A DNA stretch of 9,677 nucleotides from JASFUX01 sp050050115. GTDB taxonomy: Bacteria > Pseudomonadota > Alphaproteobacteria > Caulobacterales > Maricaulaceae. A model generated the notes under the pieces. The model was not told where the DNA came from. It saw nothing but the letters and a program-made list of their open reading frames with translations, and did not search any database. This document shows, one piece after another, positions 1-5,341 of this stretch. Made by a program: the position numbers and the translations under genes. Location: contig JASFUX010000129.1 of the NCBI GenBank assembly GCA_050050115.1, positions 1 through 9,677 of the forward strand. Direction: 5' to 3'. How positions within the stretch are numbered: position 1 is the stretch's first letter; each line of letters opens with the position of its first letter.

Positions 1-1147
1 TGCTGTCGCCTAGGCTTTGCAAAGTCCGTTTGACGGTTGAAGTGGAGGGTGCGGATGTCTTCTTCGAAACTTTTCGTTTCAAGACGTTGTAGATGTCATT
101 GTGCGAAAACTGCTCTCTATCGAATTGGGCAATTGCATAAAGCACCTTTGCGCGCGACTGAGCGCCGGTAGTCCCCATCCGCAAATGCTGCGAGATCGCG
201 GCATGCATGCCAGCGGCAAATTGGGAAAGCCACATCCCGCGCGCTTTCTTCAAGACGTCTTCTGTAATCTTGTTGCCGTTCTCACGGGCGCATAGGGCTA
301 CGCAGAGACCTAGGTGCTGCAGCTTTTGGGGTATTCTATCTGCCATCCAAGCCATGTCGCGAAGGTATCTGTCCTCGCCGTGGTCGAACGACATCGCCAG
401 GTGATCAACAAATCCGCGCTTCAAAAGAGCCTTTGCTGCAGCTTCCGGCATGCGGCCGACCTCTGGCACTTCAATAAGACGGCTGCGGAGCGAGTCTTCT
501 TGCCCTCGGACCAAGAAGTCATAGAGGTTGTGGGGCGTGCCCACGATTATGAGCCGTACGTCGTACTCTGCATATGCGGCATCGTCGAGATTCATAACCA
601 TACTGATTATTTCTTGACGAGCGCTAGCGCTGCCGCGAATGGCTTCAAAGTTTTCAAGCACTACGAACGCTTTGCATCCACGCTTCTTGGCATCGGCGCG
701 CCGTCGCACCTCCTTCACGCAAGCAAGCCAATCGTCGGGACGTATGTGAGTATGTGTGGTGCTATCGGACCCGCTTAGTCCGGTGCCCTCGAATCCAATT
801 CTTCGTCCCGCCGCTCGACCTGATTGAGAGAGTTCGCCCACGCCGCCCAGGACACGCTTTTTTACCGCCGCAATTAGACCCGCCTGAAGGTTGGCATTCG
901 CCAAGCTGACGTCGACGAAGTACGCTCGTTGTTCTTCAAGTACTTTTTTGTAGAGCCAACTTTTTCCGCAACCGCTTCGGCCCTTGATTACGATGTGCTG
1001 GGGCATTCGCAGCGCTTGCCGAAGGCTATCTTCCAACTCAGGTCTGTGGACGTACATTCCTTTGTGCACGCTTGCCGACCGAGGCTTGAAAACGTCCTCT
1101 GGATCGACGCGAGAGTGAATGAACAGCTTGCGAATTCGCCCAAACAT
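1..1147 (-). CDS. Orc1/Cdc6-like AAA-type P-loop ATPase, C-terminus cut by window edge
   Basis: An open frame of 382 codons reads from an ATG at 1147 to the left edge without a stop, so the C-terminus is missing. The start is supported by a strong GGAGGGGG ribosome-binding site five bases upstream. A Walker A motif, GRSGCGKS, lies at residues 56-63. A hydrophobic strand ending VVLENFE (162-168) sits where Walker B is expected, with Glu in place of the usual Asp. LIIVGTPHN (199-207) resembles a sensor-1 strand. RSR (221-223) falls where Orc/AAA proteins carry an arginine, and a helical lid follows (about 235-305). The last 60 residues look like a winged helix (LYAIAQFDREQFS, then STSTVKRTLQSLG), suggesting DNA binding. 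The family assignment rests on this motif order; the function is unknown. No signal peptide or membrane segment is seen, so it is probably cytosolic. Base composition is clearly less GC-rich than in all genes to the right, with mixed codon use including ATA and AGA, which suggests horizontal acquisition. Similar ATPases occur in accessory and defence islands, but no partner is visible. Confidence 0.85.
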   Translation of the reverse strand, partial: MFGRIRKLFIHSRVDPEDVFKPRSASVHKGMYVHRPELEDSLRQALRMPQHIVIKGRSGCGKSWLYKKVLEEQRAYFVDVSLANANLQAGLIAAVKKRVLGGVGELSQSGRAAGRRIGFEGTGLSGSDSTTHTHIRPDDWLACVKEVRRRADAKKRGCKAFVVLENFEAIRGSASARQEIISMVMNLDDAAYAEYDVRLIIVGTPHNLYDFLVRGQEDSLRSRLIEVPEVGRMPEAAAKALLKRGFVDHLAMSFDHGEDRYLRDMAWMADRIPQKLQHLGLCVALCARENGNKITEDVLKKARGMWLSQFAAGMHAAISQHLRMGTTGAQSRAKVLYAIAQFDREQFSHNDIYNVLKRKVSKKTSAPSTSTVKRTLQSLGDS

Positions 1148-1224
1148 TTGACCCCCTCCCCTTGTCGCCAAGATCGAAACTACTTCGCAACTTCTGATCG
1201 CGCCACCACCGAGAATTGCGATCA

Positions 1225-1245
1225 TAGGTTGTCAAAGCAAACCTA
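1225..1245. promoter_or_regulatory. Short dyad upstream of the ATPase gene, possible operator
   Basis: TAGGTT (1225-1230) and AACCTA (1240-1245) form a perfect 6-base inverted repeat with a 9-base spacer. It lies about 75 bases upstream of the ATPase start. The minus strand here also carries TTGACA (1235-1230) and TATGAT (1226-1221), which resemble sigma-70 hexamers but are only three bases apart, so they cannot be paired with each other. The dyad could be an operator for the ATPase promoter or chance. Confidence 0.22.
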
Positions 1246-1274
1246 GCGCAGTGTATCTGTTCTCCAAACGCCAA

Positions 1275-1306
1275 ACGGGCCGCCCGGATGTCTCCAAGCG
1301 GCCCGT
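1275..1306 (-). terminator. Rho-independent-type terminator hairpin
   Basis: ACGGGCCGC (1275-1283) and GCGGCCCGT (1298-1306) are a perfect 9-base GC-rich inverted repeat with a 14-base loop. Read on the minus strand, the stem is followed by TTTGGCGTTTGG, a modest T-rich tail. On the plus strand no T tract follows. It sits 13 bases beyond the stop codon of the small minus-strand ORF at 1320-1451 and would also insulate the ATPase gene from transcription arriving from upstream. Confidence 0.6.
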
Positions 1307-1319
1307 CAGCCTTGCGGTA

Positions 1320-1451
1320 TCAAAACAGGACCCTTTGCAGGGCCGTGAAAGCCATGACGACCAGTTCGAAGCCGTCCTTGGCCGTCAGAAGGACGACCGT
1401 CCCAAGCCACATCGGCCTGACGATCGCCTTCCCCAATTTTTGGAAAGTCAC
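1320..1451 (-). CDS. Possible small protein of 43 residues, unknown function
   Basis: A short minus-strand frame starts at GTG (1451) and ends at TGA (1320). The start is constrained by an in-frame TGA nine bases upstream, and AAGG nine bases before the GTG can serve as a ribosome-binding site. The product has a basic N-terminal stretch (QKLGKAIVRP, 4-13) followed by a mostly hydrophobic region (MWLGTVVLLTAKDGFELVV, 14-32) and ends ALQRVLF. It could lie on or in the membrane as one or two short amphipathic helices. Support for coding: 34 of 43 codons end in G or C, as in the GC-rich genes of the window, and a strong terminator-like hairpin follows the stop directly. I recognise no family. It could instead be the end of a decayed longer gene or a non-coding transcript. 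Confidence 0.4.
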   Translation of the reverse strand: MTFQKLGKAIVRPMWLGTVVLLTAKDGFELVVMAFTALQRVLF

Positions 1452-1453
1452 GT

Positions 1454-1497
1454 CGTCTCACCTTCATCTCTCCGAACCCGCGAGAGAGCGTGAGACG
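1454..1497 (-). promoter_or_regulatory. Leader hairpin covering the ribosome-binding region of the small ORF
   Basis: On the minus strand CGTCTCAC (1497-1490) pairs with GTGAGACG (1461-1454). Inside it TCTCTC (1487-1482) pairs with GAGAGA (1472-1467) around a 9-base loop, giving an 8-bp stem and a 6-bp stem separated by an asymmetric internal loop. The right arm ends three bases before the GTG of the 43-codon ORF and contains or abuts its purine-rich ribosome-binding sequence. The fold could therefore mask translation initiation. The pairing is seen directly; the regulatory role is inferred. Confidence 0.35.
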
Positions 1498-1846
1498 TCC
1501 TAGAGGCCGCTCACGCCCGCGCGCGGGAAAGTCGTGTCTTCGCGCCGGAATCCATCAGCGCCTCCGGTTGTTGAACAAAGCCGCCGGGCAAGAGCGCGAG
1601 ACGCGTCCCGCCGACGGAGCGCGGGGAGTTAGATAAGTTTCGCGACCAAATCAAGGCTGGTGATCGAGCCGGATTGCCTGCGTTGCCAATGAGCGACGCC
1701 GGCCGTGACCCATTCTCGCCGAGATCGGGGTTAACGCGGTCGGCTCAATCCCGCCCGCCAAGCTGGCTCAATTCTTTACGCGCTCCGGGGAGACTGGCCT
1801 CGCAATCAGGAGGTCCGGACAGCCTCCACGACAAGAGGCTTGGCCG
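1498..1846. other. Gene-free stretch upstream of the lipoprotein gene
   Basis: About 350 bases without a convincing gene. Frames on both strands are short or lack a start, a ribosome-binding site and recognisable protein character. A 12-base GC palindrome (1516-1527) and a small hairpin GGAGG/CCTCC (1809-1827) are present, and both could be chance in DNA this GC-rich. The promoter of the lipoprotein gene presumably lies here, but I could not pick out a persuasive -35/-10 pair. No tRNA-like cloverleaf was found. Confidence 0.5.
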
Positions 1847-2503
1847 ATGCGGATTCTCGCGGTGCTTTTCTTCTCGCTCGTCGCGGCGGCGGCCGTCAGC
1901 GGCTGCGCGAGCATGAGCGAAAACGAATGCCGCGTCGCCGACTGGCACGCGCTCGGTTACGAGGATGGCGCGGCCGGGCGGCCCGCAGGCTACGTCGGCG
2001 AGCGCCGCCAGGCCTGCGCTCGGCACCAGGTCGGGATCGATTTCGACTCCTACCTCGAAGGCCGCGACCGCGGTCTCGTCCAGTTCTGCCGACCCGAGCG
2101 CGGGTTCAACATCGGGGCCCAGGGCGGCGGCTACGCCGGCGTCTGCCCGGCCGAACTCGAAGGCCCGTTCCTCGCCGAGTATGAGGTCGGCCGCCGGCTC
2201 AATACGTTGAGCCGCGCCGCGCACGAGGCCTCCGCCGATCTCGAGCGCGCGCACTTGAGGCTCGAGAACCTCAACTCCCGGATCGTCGACGCCGAGGTGG
2301 CCGTCGTCTTCGAGGACTTGTCGATCGAGGAGCGCGCGTCCCTGCTGGTTCAGATCAACGCGATGATGGAGCAGCGCACCGGTCTTCGAGAGTCGATCCC
2401 GCACCTCGAGCGGGCCCAGGCCGCCGCCATCGCCGAGCTTGAGCGCTACGAGGCTTGGCTCGATGGTCCGCGCAGCGCGCGCGTCGCCTACGCCGGCGAA
2501 TAG
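1847..2503 (+). CDS. DUF2799 family lipoprotein
   Basis: A 218-residue protein with a classical lipoprotein signal: MRILAV start, hydrophobic core, and lipobox VSGC with Cys20 as the predicted lipidated residue. The mature N-terminal half matches the DUF2799 pattern: CRVADWHALGYEDGAAGRP (28-46), then RRQACARHQ (53-61), SYLEGRDRGLVQFC (68-81), and GF..G..G..Y.GVCP (86-101). Cysteines 28, 57, 81 and 100 may form disulfides outside the cytoplasm. Residues about 110-203 are charged and helical with a coiled-coil character, an extension beyond the core domain. DUF2799 has no assigned biochemical function; the protein should be anchored to the envelope. The ATG is preceded by AAGAGG at good spacing. 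The phosphatase gene follows after about 50 bases, so the two could share a transcript, although no functional link is evident. Confidence 0.88.
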   Translation: MRILAVLFFSLVAAAAVSGCASMSENECRVADWHALGYEDGAAGRPAGYVGERRQACARHQVGIDFDSYLEGRDRGLVQFCRPERGFNIGAQGGGYAGVCPAELEGPFLAEYEVGRRLNTLSRAAHEASADLERAHLRLENLNSRIVDAEVAVVFEDLSIEERASLLVQINAMMEQRTGLRESIPHLERAQAAAIAELERYEAWLDGPRSARVAYAGE

Positions 2504-2544
2504 AGCAAAACTGCGCCTCCTAATCGCCCGGCAAGGTTTCTCCC

Positions 2545-2550
2545 CTATAT
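2545..2550 (+). promoter_or_regulatory. Possible -10 element placing a leaderless start at 2558
   Basis: CTATAT (2545-2550) lies seven bases before the ATG at 2558, so transcription from it would begin at or next to that ATG and give a leaderless mRNA. No good -35 hexamer is seen at 16-18 bases upstream, which makes the call weak. The ATG at 2558 lacks a properly spaced ribosome-binding site, as expected for a leaderless gene. Confidence 0.25.
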
Positions 2551-2557
2551 GTGGGGG

Positions 2558-3322
2558 ATGGCCAGCCTCGCGATTCGCTCCGATACGCCGATCCGCGCGA
2601 TCCCCGACGTCCATGGGGAACTCGCCGCGTTCGAGGTGCTGGTGACCGAGGCGCGGGCCGAGGACCGCTTCATCGTCCAGCTCGGCGACATCGTCGACCG
2701 CGGGCCCGACAGCGCCGGCGCGCTCTCGCTGATGTTCGATCTCATGGACGCCGGTCACGGCCTCATGCTGATGGGCAATCACGAGTGGAAGCTTTTCCGC
2801 GCGTTGCAGGGCCGCGCGGTGAGCCTCGGCGCCCAGGCCGAGCGCACCCTGGCCGAGCTCGCCGCGACGCCGGGGCTGGAGCGCCGTTTCGTCGACGCCA
2901 TGGAGCAGGCGCCGCTCTATGTGCGCCACGGCCGGAGACTATTCGTTCACGGCGCATGGGATCCGGCCATGACCGATCCCGCGCCGTTGAGCGATCATGA
3001 CCACAAGCGCCTTCAGGCGCGCGCGCTCTATGGCCAGACCACCGGGCGGCTCGACCCCAAGGGCCGGCCCGAGCGGATCTGGGACTGGGTGGACAAGTTG
3101 CCGGCGGGCCTTGAAGTGGTCGTCGGGCACGATTGGCGCGCGCCTTCGGTCGTGCTTGCCCGGCGCGGGCAGGGCGGCGGGCGCGCGGTCCTTCTCGATC
3201 TCGGCGCCGGCAAGGGCGGACCGCTGGCCTACATGGACATCGAGCCTGACGGCGCGGCGCGCTTCTCTCATCCGCTCGCGGACTGGACGGGGCCGGTCTA
3301 CGAAGTCGCGAGCTCCGCATAA
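2558..3322 (+). CDS. PPP-family metallophosphatase (serine/threonine phosphatase-like)
   Basis: A calcineurin-like phosphoesterase of 254 residues with the PPP metal-site motifs in order: DVHGE (residues 17-21, the GDxHG block with Pro for the first Gly), GDIVDRGPDS (43-52), GNHEW (73-77), VHGAWD (130-135) and VVGHD (188-192). These supply the Asp, His and Asn ligands of the two-metal site that hydrolyses phosphomonoesters or phosphoprotein bonds. Its length suits a stand-alone bacterial PPP enzyme. ApaH-type dinucleotide hydrolysis is possible, and the substrate cannot be told from sequence. No signal peptide is seen, so it is probably cytosolic. An in-frame ATG at 2549 adds three residues (MWG). 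I prefer 2558 because of the -10-like element just before it, but neither start has a clear ribosome-binding site. It follows the DUF2799 gene on the same strand. Confidence 0.9.
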   Translation: MASLAIRSDTPIRAIPDVHGELAAFEVLVTEARAEDRFIVQLGDIVDRGPDSAGALSLMFDLMDAGHGLMLMGNHEWKLFRALQGRAVSLGAQAERTLAELAATPGLERRFVDAMEQAPLYVRHGRRLFVHGAWDPAMTDPAPLSDHDHKRLQARALYGQTTGRLDPKGRPERIWDWVDKLPAGLEVVVGHDWRAPSVVLARRGQGGGRAVLLDLGAGKGGPLAYMDIEPDGAARFSHPLADWTGPVYEVASSA

Positions 3323-3354
3323 GCTCTCGATACGTCGCATTTTACGAATTTCCG

Positions 3355-3392
3355 TTAAGCCTTGCTCATCGTTCGGGGCAAGCAAAGCTTAG
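3355..3392. repeat. Near-perfect inverted repeat between phosphatase and DUF805 genes
   Basis: AAGCCTTGCT (3357-3366) and AGCAAAGCTT (3381-3390) are complementary at 9 of 10 positions, and the pairing extends outward by a T-A and a T-G. The loop is 14 bases. The mismatch is C-A on the plus strand but G-U on the minus strand. No T tract follows, so it is not a canonical terminator. It may act as a factor-dependent terminator for the phosphatase gene or as an operator for the DUF805 gene, whose start lies about 55 bases further on. Confidence 0.35.
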
Positions 3393-3446
3393 GATCATTG
3401 TGCGAAGCTTCTGTGCGTGACGGAGACATCGCTGCGCGGGGCGGGC

Positions 3447-4175
3447 ATGCTGAATTTCCTCTTCAATCCGAACGGACGGGTGTCGCGCGTCCAGTTCTGG
3501 ATGTGGTTCATCTTCCCGCAGGTTGTGCTCTCCTTCGTCGCGCAGGCCGCAGACGCCGCGATCTTCGGCGTGACGATGTCCCCGAACTTCGCCTCCGAAC
3601 CGTTCGACGCCGCCGTCGCTCCGCCGGTCTTCGGGTTCACCCTTGTCGTGGGTCTCTTCTATCTCTGGCCGAGCATCGCCGTTTCGGTGAAGCGCTTCCA
3701 CGACCGGGGGATGACCGGCTGGTGGGTGCTCTGGTTCGGCCTCATCATCTTCGGCGGCGCCTTCTTCGCGATCGCCTCGGCCGTCGGCGCTTCGGTCAGC
3801 GGACAGTCGACCGGCGCCTTGCCGCTGCTCGGCGGTCTTCTGGCGGGCGGCGCGATGATCACTCAGTTCGTCATCCTCTACGTGCTGCCTGGCGCCGCCG
3901 GCGCGAACAAGTTCGGGCCCGACCCGCGCAACCCCGGCGCCAGCGGCTCGGCGAGCGTCGATGACGGCTCGTCAGGTGGCGCCGATTGGGCCGACAAGCT
4001 GCTTGACGGCGACGGCCTCGTCGAGGCCCGCGCAAGCGCTGCGGCGACCATGCCGACGTCTGCGCCTTCGACCGTTCGCGTTTCGGCGCCGTCGACTCAG
4101 TCCGCCCGCCGGGCGCGTCGCGCAGCGCCGCCAGCGGCCGGCGGGCCGGCCTCCTTCGGCCGCCGCGGCGTCTAG
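3447..4175 (+). CDS. DUF805 family inner-membrane protein with long disordered tail
   Basis: A 242-residue membrane protein of the DUF805 (YhaH-like) family. Diagnostic motifs are the N-terminal FLFNPNGRVSRVQFW (4-18), VKRFHDRGMTGWW (81-93), which corresponds to the family's KRxHDxxxxGWW signature, and GANKFGPDP (152-160) after the last membrane segment. Four hydrophobic segments are visible at about 15-37, 60-82, 91-112 and 124-149. The cytoplasmic tail from about 161 to the end is low-complexity, rich in Ala, Ser, Pro and Arg, and longer than the short tail usual in the family. A GTG at 3417 would add ten residues, but the family begins at the motif directly after the ATG at 3447, which has a GGGGCGG sequence upstream, so 3447 is preferred. 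The biochemical function of DUF805 proteins is unknown. Confidence 0.85.
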   Translation: MLNFLFNPNGRVSRVQFWMWFIFPQVVLSFVAQAADAAIFGVTMSPNFASEPFDAAVAPPVFGFTLVVGLFYLWPSIAVSVKRFHDRGMTGWWVLWFGLIIFGGAFFAIASAVGASVSGQSTGALPLLGGLLAGGAMITQFVILYVLPGAAGANKFGPDPRNPGASGSASVDDGSSGGADWADKLLDGDGLVEARASAAATMPTSAPSTVRVSAPSTQSARRARRAAPPAAGGPASFGRRGV

Positions 4176-4238
4176 CTTCCGCGCAACACCTCCCGCGTCA
4201 TCTGCGTCGCTGCGCGCGCAGCGCGTGGAAGCAGGCGC

Positions 4239-4256
4239 CGACGCGTGCTAGCGTCG
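4239..4256 (+). terminator. Weak terminator-like hairpin after the DUF805 gene
   Basis: CGACGC (4239-4244) and GCGTCG (4251-4256) form a perfect 6-bp stem with a 6-base loop, followed by TCTCACTCTT, which is only partly T-rich. It lies about 65 bases after the DUF805 stop and 83 before the methyltransferase start. A 14-base palindrome (4209-4222) precedes it. The position suits a terminator, but the signal is weak. Confidence 0.28.
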
Positions 4257-4339
4257 TCTCACTCTTGCGCGCGCCCGGCGAGTCGCGGGAACGATCGCGG
4301 CGTACGGCGTAGGAGCGCTCACTTCCTGCGAGGCGAGAC

Positions 4340-5254
4340 ATGACGCTGAGACTCCGTGTTGCAGCCGTGATGGTCGTTGCGCTCACCACATGCGCGGCGC
4401 CGAGCGAGCCAGGCGTCGAGCCGACCGCGCGCACGCCTGCGAGCGACGCGTTCGCGCAGCCGGCGGCGGAGCCGTCCGCCGAACGCCTCGACGCGGTGCT
4501 CGAAGGTCCCCTCCGCGCGGAGGACCGGGCGCGCGAAATCTACCGTCATCCGCGCGAGACGATCGGCTTCTTCGGCCTGACGCCGGACATGACCGTCGTC
4601 GAAGTGCTGCCTGGCGGCGGCTGGTACACGCGTATCCTCGCGCCTTACGTGGGCGAGGACGGCGCGCTGATCGGTCTCGATTACTCATTGCTCACGCGCG
4701 AGCGCATGGCCGGGGAGGCTTGGTCCGACGAGCAGCGTGCGTTCCATCTCTCTTTCGCCGAGGACTTCCCCGCAGCCGCGCGCGCCGCGGCGCCCGACGG
4801 CGTGAACGTCGTCGGCGGATATCTCTTCGACGCCGTGCCCGAAGAGCTTCTGGGAACCGCGGACGCCGTCCTGTTCATCCGGGCGCTGCACAACATGCGC
4901 GCGACGAGCACGATGAACGGTGCGATCGCCGACGCCTATGCGCTCTTGAAGCCCGGCGGCGTCGTCGGCGTCGTTCAGCACCGCGCCAACCCGACCGCAA
5001 GCGCCGAATACGCCAACGGCTCGCGGCAGTATCTGCACGAGGCGGAAGTGATCGCGGCGTTCGAGGCGGCGGGCTTCGTGCTGGAGGAGCGCTCCGAGAT
5101 CAACGCCAATCCGCGCGATCCCGCCAACTGGCCGAACGGCGCGCGCACCCTGCCGCCGACGCTGACGCTGGGACTGCTCAATCGAGACGACTACACCGCG
5201 ATCGGCGAAAGCGACCGGATGACGCTGCGATTTAGAAAGCCGGTTGGCGGCTGA
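4340..5254 (+). CDS. Exported SAM-methyltransferase-like protein, COG4798 type
   Basis: A 304-residue protein with an N-terminal secretion signal (LRLRVAAVMVVALTTCAA). Cys18 gives a lipobox-like LTTC, but Thr at -1 is unusual, so cleavage by either signal peptidase I or II is possible. A Pro/Ala-rich linker runs to about residue 50. The Rossmann-like methyltransferase domain follows: YRHPRETIGFFGLTPDMTVVEVLPGGGWYTRILAP (68-102, motif I with its glycine-rich loop), ALHNM (182-186), LLKPGGVVGVVQHRA (202-216), and a C-terminal GESDRMTLRFRKP (289-301). These blocks are the hallmarks of the predicted-methyltransferase group COG4798. SAM is normally confined to the cytoplasm, so an exported or lipidated form suggests that the domain binds something else or that the signal acts as a membrane anchor. 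The substrate is unknown. A GAGGCGAG ribosome-binding site precedes the ATG. Confidence 0.85.
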   Translation: MTLRLRVAAVMVVALTTCAAPSEPGVEPTARTPASDAFAQPAAEPSAERLDAVLEGPLRAEDRAREIYRHPRETIGFFGLTPDMTVVEVLPGGGWYTRILAPYVGEDGALIGLDYSLLTRERMAGEAWSDEQRAFHLSFAEDFPAAARAAAPDGVNVVGGYLFDAVPEELLGTADAVLFIRALHNMRATSTMNGAIADAYALLKPGGVVGVVQHRANPTASAEYANGSRQYLHEAEVIAAFEAAGFVLEERSEINANPRDPANWPNGARTLPPTLTLGLLNRDDYTAIGESDRMTLRFRKPVGG

Positions 5255-5280
5255 AGCGCGGCGGCGCGTCGCGGCGCGCC

Positions 5281-5309
5281 TTGCGACAACGCGGGTCGTC
5301 GGCTCTAAC
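5281..5309 (+). promoter_or_regulatory. Sigma-70-type promoter for the ammonia-lyase gene
   Basis: TTGCGA (5281-5286) and TCTAAC (5304-5309) each match four of six consensus positions and are separated by exactly 17 bases. Transcription would start near 5316, leaving a leader of about 25 bases with the GGGGAG ribosome-binding site (5331-5336) and the ATG at 5342. A GC-rich 6-bp hairpin (5263-5280) ends directly before the -35 and may mark the end of the preceding transcript. Confidence 0.45.
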
Positions 5310-5341
5310 ATGCGCGCCAACATGCGCAGCGGGGAGCCAGC

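Noticed and set aside
314..778. Plus-strand frame of 154 codons
   Set aside because: It lies antisense to the left-edge ATPase, whose minus frame is open for 382 codons with Walker motifs and a ribosome-binding site.
1221..1235. TTGACA and TATGAT as a paired minus-strand promoter
   Set aside because: The two hexamers are only three bases apart, so they cannot form one sigma-70 promoter; no well-spaced partner was found for either.
1251..1503. Two overlapping plus-strand frames of 71-80 codons
   Set aside because: Neither has a ribosome-binding site or family resemblance, and both run through the terminator hairpin and opposite the better-supported 43-codon minus-strand ORF.
1575..1916. Plus-strand frame leading towards the lipoprotein
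   Set aside because: No good start or ribosome-binding site, product rich in Arg/Ser/Pro, and it overlaps the lipoprotein start out of frame.
1745..2929. 394-codon minus-strand open frame
   Set aside because: It is antisense to, and runs across, both the DUF2799 lipoprotein and the phosphatase, which have clear family motifs. Its product is Arg/Ala/Gly-rich with no recognisable domain, typical of antisense frames in GC-rich DNA.
3345..3366. TTAA-containing sequence as a CtrA site upstream of the DUF805 gene
   Set aside because: Only a single TTAA half-site is present; the paired spacing expected for the motif is absent.
4209..4222. 14-base palindrome GCTGCGCGCGCAGC as an operator
   Set aside because: Alternating GC palindromes like this (also at 1516-1527) are expected in DNA of this composition, and nothing links it to a promoter.
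5263..5280. GC-rich hairpin after the methyltransferase gene as an intrinsic terminator
   Set aside because: The stem is only 6 bp and is followed by TTGCG rather than a T tract. Such short GC repeats are common by chance here, so it is only mentioned with the promoter.
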